A stretch of 64,000 nt of DNA, taken from Semisulcospira habei (taxonomy: Eukaryota; Mollusca; Gastropoda; Semisulcospiridae). Every line of letters starts with the position of its first letter. Position 1 is the first letter of the stretch. This document shows positions 28,707 through 43,207 of the stretch, piece after piece. Location: NCBI GenBank assembly GCA_036245525.1, contig BTPG01000004.1, positions 214,037,023-214,101,022 on the forward strand. The letters are read 5' to 3'. A model generated the notes under the pieces. The model did no database searches and was not told the origin of the DNA. It saw only the letters and a program-made list of their open reading frames with translations. The position numbers were made by a program, and so were the translations under genes.

Positions 28707-31048
28707 ACTGCAGAGTAAGAGTGTGCCCGCCTGCGTGTCCGCCGCTGTTATTTTGCTAAATATTTTTGGGACACTGTTTAACCCATTTAACTCTCACATA
28801 CCATAGCTAGATAGGTATCGACCATGCTAGTTCAAGGGTGGTGCCAGAATAGCTTGGCGCCTACGGGGGCCAAGTAATTCTGGCACCAACCTTGAACTAT
28901 CATGGCGATTTGTCTTCTGGATTTTAGCACACGTTAAGACATGAAAATTCTCCTGAGCTCTATACGTATGAGCAAATGCTGAAATGCAGTGTTACACACT
29001 ACACAAACACCAGTGTGTATAAAGGTCTAATGCTGAAATCCAGTGATACACAAATACCAGTATATATCAGCGTCTAATGCTTAACTTCAGTGCTACACAA
29101 ACACCACAGAGTCTTAAAGCTCTCCACAAATACTGAAATGCTGAAAATCAGCGTCCACCTGCCCCGTACGTTTGTCCGCCTCTCGTGTTCCGCTTTACTG
29201 AACACTGAATGCAGTTCTATGGGAAGCTGTCAATGCTGAAATGCTGAAAATAAGTTTGAACACTTGACATACTGTACTGTTTGCCCTTGTCTGGTGTCTG
29301 GGGAACTCGACAAAAAGATTTTTCGTCTTCTCCACGCCCAAGAAGGCAATGGCGGGCCAGTCTCCACACTGAGGCCGCCATGCTGTTTTCCCACCCGAAA
29401 ATGACGATGAAACGCAAAGTCGGCGTTAACGCTTGACATGGGCAGAGGCGGATCAGGGGCTCATTCCGACGCAGGAAAACCTATTTCCGACGCCAAACTC
29501 GACAAAAAGATTCTTCGTCTTCCCCACGCTAACAAGGCAATGGCCGGCCAGCCTGCACACGGCGGCCGCCATGCCGTTTCCCCACCCGAAAATGACGATG
29601 AAACGCAAAGTCGGCGCAGAAGCTTGACATGGACAGAGGCGGATCAGGGGCTCATTCGCCAACTGGAAAACCTATTTCCGACGCCAAACTCGAGAAAAAG
29701 ATTCTTCGTCTTCTCCACGCTAAAACGGCAATGGTCGGCCAGGCTCCACACGGTTGCCGCCATGCTGTTACCCCACGCAGAAATGGCGATAAAACGCAAA
29801 GTCGGCGTTAACGCTTGACATGGGTAGAGGCGGATCAGGAGCTCATTCCGACGCAGGAAAACCTATTTCCGACAACAAACTCGAGAAAAAGATTCTTCGT
29901 CTTCTCCACGCTAAAAAGGCAATGGCCGGCCAGCCTCCTCACCGCGGCCGCCATGCCGTTCACCCACCCGAAAATCACTAACGATGAAACGCAAAGTTGG
30001 CGCGGACGCTTGACAGGTGCAGAGGCGGATCAGGGACTCATTCTGACGCAGGAAAACCTATTTCCGACGCCAAACTCGAGAAAAAGATTCTTCGTCTTCT
30101 CCACGCTAAAACGGCAATGGCCGGCCAGCCTCCACACCACGGCCGCCATGCTGTTTCCCCACCCGAAATGACGATGAAACGCAAAATCAGCGGGGACGCT
30201 TGACAGTGGAAGGGGCGGATCAGGGGCTCATTCCGACGCAGGAAAACCTATTTCCGACGCATGCAGCTCCCGCCGTTCAGAGGCTTATTCCCCAACAAAC
30301 CCACCTATTTCTGACAACAAACCACCGAAAAAAATTCTTTGTCCACTAAGCACCATCTAGCACTATCCCACCCAGCATCCACCATGGAACGCAAAGTCTG
30401 CGTTTCTTCTTCAAATGCAGCTCCCGCCGTTCAGAGGCTATTTCCCCACTAACAAACAAACCTATTTCTGACCCCAAACCACCAAAAAGAATTCTTAGTC
30501 CACCATTGCTTGCTAAGGTGAAGAAGAAGACTAAGTATCTTTTTGTCGTGTTTGGCGTCCGAAATTGGTTTTCCTGTTGGGGAAATAGCCTCTGCACAGC
30601 CTCTGTCCATTTCAACCATCAACGCCGACGTTGCGTTCCATCGTCTTTGCTTAGTGGAAGGAAGCCCCAAAGCTGCTGTGTGGAGACTGGGCCGCCATTG
30701 CCTGCTAAGGTGGAGAAGAAGACTGCTACCGTGCACTCAGGATCTTTTTCGCTTGTTTGGGCTGACAAATAGGTTTTCCTGGTGGGGAATACGCCTCTGC
30801 AAAAAGTACAAAAACACAACTTTGGGAAGAACAAATAAAATGGAAACTTTTGTGTGTCTGCAGAGTAAGTGCCTGTGTGTCCGCCTGTGTGTCCGTCTGC
30901 ATGTGTTTTCGTGAGTCTGCGACATGTGTGTGTGAGTCTGCATGTGTGTGTGAGTCTGTCTGTGTGCGTGTTTGTCTGTCTGTGTGCGTGCGAGTGTGAC
31001 TGTCTGTCTGTCTGTCTGTCTGTCTATCTGTCTGTCTGTTTGTTTGTC

Positions 31049-31144
<96 letters not shown>

Positions 31145-33485
31145 ACTGCAGAGTAAGAGTGTGCCCGCCTGCGTGTCCGCCGCTGTTATTTTGCTAAATA
31201 TTTTTGGGACACTGTTTAACCCATTTAACTCTCACATACCATAGCTAGATAGGTATCGACCATGCTAGTTCAAGGGTGGTGCCAGAATAGCTTGGCGCCT
31301 ACGGGGGCCAAGTAATTCTGGCACCAACCTTGAACTATCATGGCGATTTGTCTTCTGGATTTTAGCACACGTTAAGACATGAAAATTCTCCTGAGCTCTA
31401 TACGTATGAGCAAATGCTGAAATGCAGTGTTACACACTACACAAACACCAGTGTGTATAAAGGTCTAATGCTGAAATCCAGTGATACACAAATACCAGTA
31501 TATATCAGCGTCTAATGCTTAACTTCAGTGCTACACAAACACCACAGAGTCTTAAAGCTCTCCACAAATACTGAAATGCTGAAAATCAGCGTCCACCTGC
31601 CCCGTACGTTTGTCCGCCTCTCGTGTTCCGCTTTACTGAACACTGAATGCAGTTCTATGGGAAGCTGTCAATGCTGAAATGCTGAAAATAAGTTTGAACA
31701 CTTGACATACTGTACTGTTTGCCCTTGTCTGGTGTCTGGGGAACTCGACAAAAAGATTTTTCGTCTTCTCCACGCCCAAGAAGGCAATGGCGGGCCAGTC
31801 TCCACACTGAGGCCGCCATGCTGTTTTCCCACCCGAAAATGACGATGAAACGCAAAGTCGGCGTTAACGCTTGACATGGGCAGAGGCGGATCAGGGGCTC
31901 ATTCCGACGCAGGAAAACCTATTTCCGACGCCAAACTCGACAAAAAGATTCTTCGTCTTCCCCACGCTAACAAGGCAATGGCCGGCCAGCCTGCACACGG
32001 CGGCCGCCATGCCGTTTCCCCACCCGAAAATGACGATGAAACGCAAAGTCGGCGCAGAAGCTTGACATGGACAGAGGCGGATCAGGGGCTCATTCGCCAA
32101 CTGGAAAACCTATTTCCGACGCCAAACTCGAGAAAAAGATTCTTCGTCTTCTCCACGCTAAAACGGCAATGGTCGGCCAGGCTCCACACGGTTGCCGCCA
32201 TGCTGTTACCCCACGCAGAAATGGCGATAAAACGCAAAGTCGGCGTTAACGCTTGACATGGGTAGAGGCGGATCAGGAGCTCATTCCGACGCAGGAAAAC
32301 CTATTTCCGACACCAAACTCGAGAAAAAGATTCTTCGTCTTCTCCACGCTAAAAAGGCAATGGCCGGCCAGCCTCCTCACCGCGGCCGCCATGCCGTTCA
32401 CCCACCCGAAAATAACGATGAAACGCAAAGTTGGCGCGGACGCTTGACAGGTGCAGAGGCGGATCAGGGACTCATTCTGACGCAGGAAAACCTATTTCCG
32501 ACGCCAAACTCGAGAAAAAGATTCTTCGTCTTCTCCACGCTAAAACGGCAATGGCCGGCCAGCCTCCACACCACGGCCGCCATGCTGTTTCCCCACCCGA
32601 AATGACGATGAAACGCAAAATCAGCGGGGACGCTTGACAGTGGAAGGGGCGGATCAGGGGCTCATTCCGACGCAGGAAAACCTATTTCCGACGCATGCAG
32701 CTCCCGCCGTTCAGAGGCTTATTCCCCAACAAACCCACCTATTTCTGACAACAAACCACCGAAAAAAATTCTTTGTCCACTAAGCACCATCTAGCACTAT
32801 CCCACCCAGCATCCACCATGGAACGCAAAGTCTGCGTTTCTTCTTCAAATGCAGCTCCCGCCGTTCAGAGGCTATTTCCCCACTAACAAACAAACCTATT
32901 TCTGACCCCAAACCACCAAAAAGAATTCTTAGTCCACCATTGCTTGCTAAGGTGAAGAAGAAGACTAAGTATCTTTTTGTCGTGTTTGGCGTCCGAAATT
33001 GGTTTTCCTGTTGGGGAAATAGCCTCTGCACAGCCTCTGTCCATTTCAACCATCAACGCCGACGTTGCGTTCCATCGTCTTTGCTTAGTGGAAGGAAGCC
33101 CCAAAGCTGCTGTGTGGAGACTGGGCCGCCATTGCCTGCTAAGGTGGAGAAGAAGACTGCTACCGTGCACTCAGGATCTTTTTCGCTTGTTTGGGCTGAC
33201 AAATAGGTTTTCCTGGTGGGGAATACGCCTCTGCAAAAAGTACAAAAACACAACTTTGGGAAGAACAAATAAAATGGAAACTTTTGTGTGTCTGCAGAGT
33301 AAGTGCCTGTGTGTCCGCCTGTGTGTCCGTCTGCATGTGTTTTCGTGAGTCTGCGACATGTGTGTGTGAGTCTGCATGTGTGTGTGAGTCTGTCTGTGTG
33401 CGTGTTTGTCTGTCTGTGTGCGTGCGAGTGTGACTGTCTGTCTGTCTGTCTGTCTATCTGTCTGTCTGTTTGTTTGTCTGTGTGT

Positions 33486-33558
<73 letters not shown>

Positions 33559-35903
33559 ACTGCAGAGTAAGAGTGTGCCCGCCTGCGTGTCCGCCGCTGT
33601 TATTTTGCTAAATATTTTTGGGACACTGTTTAACCCATTTAACTCTCACATACCATAGCTAGATAGGTATCGACCATGCTAGTTCAAGGGTGGTGCCAGA
33701 ATAGCTTGGCGCCTACGGGGGCCAAGTAATTCTGGCACCAACCTTGAACTATCATGGCGATTTGTCTTCTGGATTTTAGCACACGTTAAGACATGAAAAT
33801 TCTCCTGAGCTCTATACGTATGAGCAAATGCTGAAATGCAGTGTTACACACTACACAAACACCAGTGTGTATCAAGGTCTAATGCTGAAATCCAGTGATA
33901 CACAAATACCAGTATATATCAGCGTCTAATGCTTAACTTCAGTGCTACACAAACACCACAGAGTCTTAAAGCTCTCCACAAATACTGAAATGCTGAAATT
34001 CAGCGTCCACCTGCCCCGTACGTTTGTCCGCCTCTCGTGTTCCGCTTTACTGAACACTGAATGCAGTTCTATGGGAAGCTGTCAATGCTGAAATGCTGAA
34101 AATAAGTTTGAACACTTGACATACTGTACTGTTTGCCCTTGTCTGGTGTCTGGGGAACTCGACAAAAAGATTTTTCGTCTTCTCCACGCCCAAGAAGGCA
34201 ATGGCGGGCCAGTCTCCACACTGAGGCCGCCATGCTGTTTTCCCACCCGAAAATGACGATGAAACGCAAAGTCGGCGTTAACGCTTGACATGGGCAGAGG
34301 CGGATCAGGGGCTCATTCCGACGCAGGAAAACCTATTTCCGACGCCAAACTCGACAAAAAGATTCTTCGTCTTCCCCACGCTAACAAGGCAATGGCCGGC
34401 CAGCCTGCACACGGCGGCCGCCATGCCGTTTCCCCACCCGAAAATGACGATGAAACGCAAAGTCGGCGCAGAAGCTTGACATGGACAGAGGCGGATCAGG
34501 GGCTCATTCGCCAACTGGAAAACCTATTTCCGACGCCAAACTCGAGAAAAAGATTCTTCGTCTTCTCCACGCTAAAACGGCAATGGTCGGCCAGGCTCCA
34601 CACGGTTGCCGCCATGCTGTTACCCCACGCAGAAATGGCGATAAAACGCAAAGTCGGCGTTAACGCTTGACATGGGTAGAGGCGGATCAGGAGCTCATTC
34701 CGACGCAGGAAAACCTATTTCCGACACCAAACTCGAGAAAAAGATTCTTCGTCTTCTCCACGCTAAAAAGGCAATGGCCGGCCAGCCTCCTCACCGCGGC
34801 CGCCATGCCGTTCACCCACCCGAAAATAACGATGAAACGCAAAGTTGGCGCGGACGCTTGACAGGTGCAGAGGCGGATCAGGGACTCATTCTGACGCAGG
34901 AAAACCTATTTCCGACGCCAAACTCGAGAAAAAGATTCTTCGTCTTCTCCACGCTAAAACGGCAATGGCCGGCCAGCCTCCACACCACGGCCGCCATGCT
35001 GTTTCCCCACCCGAAATGACGATGAAACGCAAAATCAGCGGGGACGCTTGACAGTGGAAGGGGCGGATCAGGGGCTCATTCCGACGCAGGAAAACCTATT
35101 TCCGACGCATGCAGCTCCCGCCGTTCAGAGGCTTATTCCCCAACAAACCCACCTATTTCTGACAACAAACCACCGAAAAAAATTCTTTGTCCACTAAGCA
35201 CCATCTAGCACTATCCCACCCAGCATCCACCATGGAACGCAAAGTCTGCGTTTCTTCTTCAAATGCAGCTCCCGCCGTTCAGAGGCTATTTCCCCACTAA
35301 CAAACAAACCTATTTCTGACCCCAAACCACCAAAAAGAATTCTTAGTCCACCATTGCTTGCTAAGGTGAAGAAGAAGACTAAGTATCTTTTTGTCGTGTT
35401 TGGCGTCCGAAATTGGTTTTCCTGTTGGGGAAATAGCCTCTGCACAGCCTCTGTCCATTTCAACCATCAACGCCGACGTTGCGTTCCATCGTCTTTGCTT
35501 AGTGGAAGGAAGCCCCAAAGCTGCTGTGTGGAGACTGGGCCGCCATTGCCTGCTAAGGTGGAGAAGAAGACTGCTACCGTGCACTCAGGATCTTTTTCGC
35601 TTGTTTGGGCTGACAAATAGGTTTTCCTGGTGGGGAATACGCCTCTGCAAAAAGTACAAAAACACAACTTTGGGAAGAACAAATAAAATGGAAACTTTTG
35701 TGTGTCTGCAGAGTAAGTGCCTGTGTGTCCGCCTGTGTGTCCGTCTGCATGTGTTTTCGTGAGTCTGCGACATGTGTGTGTGAGTCTGCATGTGTGTGTG
35801 AGTCTGTCTGTGTGCGTGTTTGTCTGTCTGTGTGCGTGCGAGTGTGACTGTCTGTCTGTCTGTCTGTCTGTCTATCTGTCTGTCTGTTTGTTTGTCTGTG
35901 TGT

Positions 35904-35988
<85 letters not shown>

Positions 35989-38320
35989 TGACTGCAGAGT
36001 AAGAGTGTGCCCGCCTGCGTGTCCGCCGCTGTTATTTTGCTAAATATTTTTGGGACACTGTTTAACCCATTTAACTCTCACATACCATAGCTAGATAGGT
36101 ATCGACCATGCTAGTTCAAGGGTGGTGCCAGAATAGCTTGGCGCCTACGGGGGCCAAGTAATTCTGGCACCAACCTTGAACTATCATGGCGATTTGTCTT
36201 CTGGATTTTAGCACACGTTAAGACATGAAAATTCTCCTGAGCTCTATACGTATGAGCAAATGCTGAAATGCAGTGTTACACACTACACAAACACCAGTGT
36301 GTATAAAGGTCTAATGCTGAAATCCAGTGATACACAAATACCAGTATATATCAGCGTCTAATGCTTAACTTCAGTGCTACACAAACACCACAGAGTCTTA
36401 AAGCTCTCCACAAATACTGAAATGCTGAAAATCAGCGTCCACCTGCCCCGTACGTTTGTCCGCCTCTCGTGTTCCGCTTTACTGAACACTGAATGCAGTT
36501 CTATGGGAAGCTGTCAATGCTGAAATGCTGAAAATAAGTTTGAACACTTGACATACTGTACTGTTTGCCCTTGTCTGGTGTCTGGGGAACTCGACAAAAA
36601 GATTTTTCGTCTTCTCCACGCCCAAGAAGGCAATGGCGGGCCAGTCTCCACACTGAGGCCGCCATGCTGTTTTCCCACCCGAAAATGACGATGAAACGCA
36701 AAGTCGGCGTTAACGCTTGACATGGGCAGAGGCGGATCAGGGGCTCATTCCGACGCAGGAAAACCTATTTCCGACGCCAAACTCGACAAAAAGATTCTTC
36801 GTCTTCCCCACGCTAACAAGGCAATGGCCGGCCAGCCTGCACACGGCGGCCGCCATGCCGTTTCCCCACCCGAAAATGACGATGAAACGCAAAGTCGGCG
36901 CAGAAGCTTGACATGGACAGAGGCGGATCAGGGGCTCATTCGCCAACTGGAAAACCTATTTCCGACGCCAAACTCGAGAAAAAGATTCTTCGTCTTCTCC
37001 ACGCTAAAACGGCAATGGTCGGCCAGGCTCCACACGGTTGCCGCCATGCTGTTACCCCACGCAGAAATGGCGATAAAACGCAAAGTCGGCGTTAACGCTT
37101 GACATGGGTAGAGGCGGATCAGGAGCTCATTCCGACGCAGGAAAACCTATTTCCGACACCAAACTCGAGAAAAAGATTCTTCGTCTTCTCCACGCTAAAA
37201 AGGCAATGGCCGGCCAGCCTCCTCACCGCGGCCGCCATGCCGTTCACCCACCCGAAAATAACGATGAAACGCAAAGTTGGCGCGGACGCTTGACAGGTGC
37301 AGAGGCGGATCAGGGACTCATTCTGACGCAGGAAAACCTATTTCCGACGCCAAACTCGAGAAAAAGATTCTTCGTCTTCTCCACGCTAAAACGGCAATGG
37401 CCGGCCAGCCTCCACACCACGGCCGCCATGCTGTTTCCCCACCCGAAATGACGATGAAACGCAAAATCAGCGGGGACGCTTGACAGTGGAAGGGGCGGAT
37501 CAGGGGCTCATTCCGACGCAGGAAAACCTATTTCCGACGCATGCAGCTCCCGCCGTTCAGAGGCTTATTCCCCAACAAACCCACCTATTTCTGACAACAA
37601 ACCACCGAAAAAAATTCTTTGTCCACTAAGCACCATCTAGCACTATCCCACCCAGCATCCACCATGGAACGCAAAGTCTGCGTTTCTTCTTCAAATGCAG
37701 CTCCCGCCGTTCAGAGGCTATTTCCCCACTAACAAACAAACCTATTTCTGACCCCAAACCACCAAAAAGAATTCTTAGTCCACCATTGCTTGCTAAGGTG
37801 AAGAAGAAGACTAAGTATCTTTTTGTCGTGTTTGGCGTCCGAAATTGGTTTTCCTGTTGGGGAAATAGCCTCTGCACAGCCTCTGTCCATTTCAACCATC
37901 AACGCCGACGTTGCGTTCCATCGTCTTTGCTTAGTGGAAGGAAGCCCCAAAGCTGCTGTGTGGAGACTGGGCCGCCATTGCCTGCTAAGGTGGAGAAGAA
38001 GACTGCTACCGTGCACTCAGGATCTTTTTCGCTTGTTTGGGCTGACAAATAGGTTTTCCTGGTGGGGAATACGCCTCTGCAAAAAGTACAAAAACACAAC
38101 TTTGGGAAGAACAAATAAAATGGAAACTTTTGTGTGTCTGCAGAGTAAGTGCCTGTGTGTCCGCCTGTGTGTCCGTCTGCATGTGTTTTCGTGAGTCTGC
38201 GACATGTGTGTGTGAGTCTGCATGTGTGTGTGAGTCTGTCTGTGTGCGTGTTTGTCTGTCTGTGTGCGTGCGAGTGTGACTGTCTGTCTGTCTGTCTATC
38301 TGTCTGTCTGTTTGTTTGTC

Positions 38321-38402
<82 letters not shown>

Positions 38403-40736
38403 ACTGCAGAGTAAGAGTGTGCCCGCCTGCGTGTCCGCCGCTGTTATTTTGCTAAATATTTTTGGGACACTGTTTAACCCATTTAACTCTCACATACCAT
38501 AGCTAGATAGGTATCGACCATGCTAGTTCAAGGGTGGTGCCAGAATAGCTTGGCGCCTACGGGGGCCAAGTAATTCTGGCACCAACCTTGAACTATCATG
38601 GCGATTTGTCTTCTGGATTTTAGCACACGTTAAGACATGAAAATTCTCCTGAGCTCTATACGTATGAGCAAATGCTGAAATGCAGTGTTACACACTACAC
38701 AAACACCAGTGTGTATAAAGGTCTAATGCTGAAATCCAGTGATACACAAATACCAGTATATATCAGCGTCTAATGCTTAACTTCAGTGCTACACAAACAC
38801 CACAGAGTCTTAAAGCTCTCCACAAATACTGAAATGCTGAAAATCAGCGTCCACCTGCCCCGTACGTTTGTCCGCCTCTCGTGTTCCGCTTTACTGAACA
38901 CTGAATGCAGTTCTATGGGAAGCTGTCAATGCTGAAATGCTGAAAATAAGTTTGAACACTTGACATACTGTACTGTTTGCCCTTGTCTGGTGTCTGGGGA
39001 ACTCGACAAAAAGATTTTTCGTCTTCTCCACGCCCAAGAAGGCAATGGCGGGCCAGTCTCCACACTGAGGCCGCCATGCTGTTTTCCCACCCGAAAATGA
39101 CGATGAAACGCAAAGTCGGCGTTAACGCTTGACATGGGCAGAGGCGGATCAGGGGCTCATTCCGACGCAGGAAAACCTATTTCCGACGCCAAACTCGACA
39201 AAAAGATTCTTCGTCTTCCCCACGCTAACAAGGCAATGGCCGGCCAGCCTGCACACGGCGGCCGCCATGCCGTTTCCCCACCCGAAAATGACGATGAAAC
39301 GCAAAGTCGGCGCAGAAGCTTGACATGGACAGAGGCGGATCAGGGGCTCATTCGCCAACTGGAAAACCTATTTCCGACGCCAAACTCGAGAAAAAGATTC
39401 TTCGTCTTCTCCACGCTAAAACGGCAATGGTCGGCCAGGCTCCACACGGTTGCCGCCATGCTGTTACCCCACGCAGAAATGGCGATAAAACGCAAAGTCG
39501 GCGTTAACGCTTGACATGGGTAGAGGCGGATCAGGAGCTCATTCCGACGCAGGAAAACCTATTTCCGACACCAAACTCGAGAAAAAGATTCTTCGTCTTC
39601 TCCACGCTAAAAAGGCAATGGCCGGCCAGCCTCCTCACCGCGGCCGCCATGCCGTTCACCCACCCGAAAATAACGATGAAACGCAAAGTTGGCGCGGACG
39701 CTTGACAGGTGCAGAGGCGGATCAGGGACTCATTCTGACGCAGGAAAACCTATTTCCGACGCCAAACTCGAGAAAAAGATTCTTCGTCTTCTCCACGCTA
39801 AAACGGCAATGGCCGGCCAGCCTCCACACCACGGCCGCCATGCTGTTTCCCCACCCGAAATGACGATGAAACGCAAAATCAGCGGGGACGCTTGACAGTG
39901 GAAGGGGCGGATCAGGGGCTCATTCCGACGCAGGAAAACCTATTTCCGACGCATGCAGCTCCCGCCGTTCAGAGGCTTATTCCCCAACAAACCCACCTAT
40001 TTCTGACAACAAACCACCGAAAAAAATTCTTTGTCCACTAAGCACCATCTAGCACTATCCCACCCAGCATCCACCATGGAACGCAAAGTCTGCGTTTCTT
40101 CTTCAAATGCAGCTCCCGCCGTTCAGAGGCTATTTCCCCACTAACAAACAAACCTATTTCTGACCCCAAACCACCAAAAAGAATTCTTAGTCCACCATTG
40201 CTTGCTAAGGTGAAGAAGAAGACTAAGTATCTTTTTGTCGTGTTTGGCGTCCGAAATTGGTTTTCCTGTTGGGGAAATAGCCTCTGCACAGCCTCTGTCC
40301 ATTTCAACCATCAACGCCGACGTTGCGTTCCATCGTCTTTGCTTAGTGGAAGGAAGCCCCAAAGCTGCTGTGTGGAGACTGGGCCGCCATTGCCTGCTAA
40401 GGTGGAGAAGAAGACTGCTACCGTGCACTCAGGATCTTTTTCGCTTGTTTGGGCTGACAAATAGGTTTTCCTGGTGGGGAATACGCCTCTGCAAAAAGTA
40501 CAAAAACACAACTTTGGGAAGAACAAATAAAATGGAAACTTTTGTGTGTCTGCAGAGTAAGTGCCTGTGTGTCCGCCTGTGTGTCCGTCTGCATGTGTTT
40601 TCGTGAGTCTGCGACATGTGTGTGTGAGTCTGCATGTGTGTGTGAGTCTGTCTGTGTGCGTGTTTGTCTGTCTGTGTGCGTGCGAGTGTGACTGTCTGTC
40701 TGTCTGTCTGTCTATCTGTCTGTCTGTTTGTTTGTC

Positions 40737-40824
<88 letters not shown>

Positions 40825-43155
40825 ACTGCAGAGTAAGAGTGTGCCCGCCTGCGTGTCCGCCGCTGTTATTTTGCTAAATATTTTTGGGACACTGTTTAAC
40901 CCATTTAACTCTCACATACCATAGCTAGATAGGTATCGACCATGCTAGTTCAAGGGTGGTGCCAGAATAGCTTGGCGCCTACGGGGGCCAAGTAATTCTG
41001 GCACCAACCTTGAACTATCATGGCGATTTGTCTTCTGGATTTTAGCACACGTTAAGACATGAAAATTCTCCTGAGCTCTATACGTATGAGCAAATGCTGA
41101 AATGCAGTGTTACACACTACACAAACACCAGTGTGTATCAAGGTCTAATGCTGAAATCCAGTGATACACAAATACCAGTATATATCAGCGTCTAATGCTT
41201 AACTTCAGTGCTACACAAACACCACAGAGTCTTAAAGCTCTCCACAAATACTGAAATGCTGAAAATCAGCGTCCACCTGCCCCGTACGTTTGTCCGCCTC
41301 TCGTGTTCCGCTTTACTGAACACTGAATGCAGTTCTATGGGAAGCTGTCAATGCTGAAATGCTGAAAATAAGTTTGAACACTTGACATACTGTACTGTTT
41401 GCCCTTGTCTGGTGTCTGGGGAACTCGACAAAAAGATTTTTCGTCTTCTCCACGCCCAAGAAGGCAATGGCGGGCCAGTCTCCACACTGAGGCCGCCATG
41501 CTGTTTTCCCACCCGAAAATGACGATGAAACGCAAAGTCGGCGTTAACGCTTGACATGGGCAGAGGCGGATCAGGGGCTCATTCCGACGCAGGAAAACCT
41601 ATTTCCGACGCCAAACTCGACAAAAAGATTCTTCGTCTTCCCCACGCTAACAAGGCAATGGCCGGCCAGCCTGCACACGGCGGCCGCCATGCCGTTTCCC
41701 CACCCGAAAATGACGATGAAACGCAAAGTCGGCGCAGAAGCTTGACATGGACAGAGGCGGATCAGGGGCTCATTCGCCAACTGGAAAACCTATTTCCGAC
41801 GCCAAACTCGAGAAAAAGATTCTTCGTCTTCTCCACGCTAAAACGGCAATGGTCGGCCAGGCTCCACACGGTTGCCGCCATGCTGTTACCCCACGCAGAA
41901 ATGGCGATAAAACGCAAAGTCGGCGTTAACGCTTGACATGGGTAGAGGCGGATCAGGAGCTCATTCCGACGCAGGAAAACCTATTTCCGACACCAAACTC
42001 GAGAAAAAGATTCTTCGTCTTCTCCACGCTAAAAAGGCAATGGCCGGCCAGCCTCCTCACCGCGGCCGCCATGCCGTTCACCCACCCGAAAATAACGATG
42101 AAACGCAAAGTTGGCGCGGACGCTTGACAGGTGCAGAGGCGGATCAGGGACTCATTCTGACGCAGGAAAACCTATTTCCGACGCCAAACTCGAGAAAAAG
42201 ATTCTTCGTCTTCTCCACGCTAAAACGGCAATGGCCGGCCAGCCTCCACACCACGGCCGCCATGCTGTTTCCCCACCCGAAATGACGATGAAACGCAAAA
42301 TCAGCGGGGACGCTTGACAGTGGAAGGGGCGGATCAGGGGCTCATTCCGACGCAGGAAAACCTATTTCCGACGCATGCAGCTCCCGCCGTTCAGAGGCTT
42401 ATTCCCCAACAAACCCACCTATTTCTGACAACAAACCACCGAAAAAAATTCTTTGTCCACTAAGCACCATCTAGCACTATCCCACCCAGCATCCACCATG
42501 GAACGCAAAGTCTGCGTTTCTTCTTCAAATGCAGCTCCCGCCGTTCAAAGGCTATTTCCCCACTAACAAACAAACCTATTTCTGACCCCAAACCACCAAA
42601 AAGAATTCTTAGTCCACCATTGCTTGCTAAGGTGAAGAAGAAGACTAAGTATCTTTTTGTCGTGTTTGGCGTCCGAAATTGGTTTTCCTGTTGGGGAAAT
42701 AGCCTCTGCACAGCCTCTGTCCATTTCAACCATCAACGCCGACGTTGCGTTCCATCGTCTTTGCTTAGTGGAAGGAAGCCCCAAAGCTGCTGTGTGGAGA
42801 CTGGGCCGCCATTGCCTGCTAAGGTGGAGAAGAAGACTGCTACCGTGCACTCAGGATCTTTTTCGCTTGTTTGGGCTGACAAATAGGTTTTCCTGGTGGG
42901 GAATACGCCTCTGCAAAAAGTACAAAAACACAACTTTGGGAAGAACAAATAAAATGGAAACTTTTGTGTGTCTGCAGAGTAAGTGCCTGTGTGTCCGCCT
43001 GTGTGTCCGTCTGCATGTGTTTTCGTGAGTGCGACATGTGTGTGTGAGTCTGCATGTGTGTGTGAGTCTGTCTGTGTGCGTGTTTGTCTGTCTGTGTGCG
43101 TGCGAGTGTGACTGTCTGTCTGTCTATCTGTCTGTCTGTTTGTTTGTCTGTGTGT

Positions 43156-43204
<49 letters not shown>

Positions 43205-43207
43205 ACT

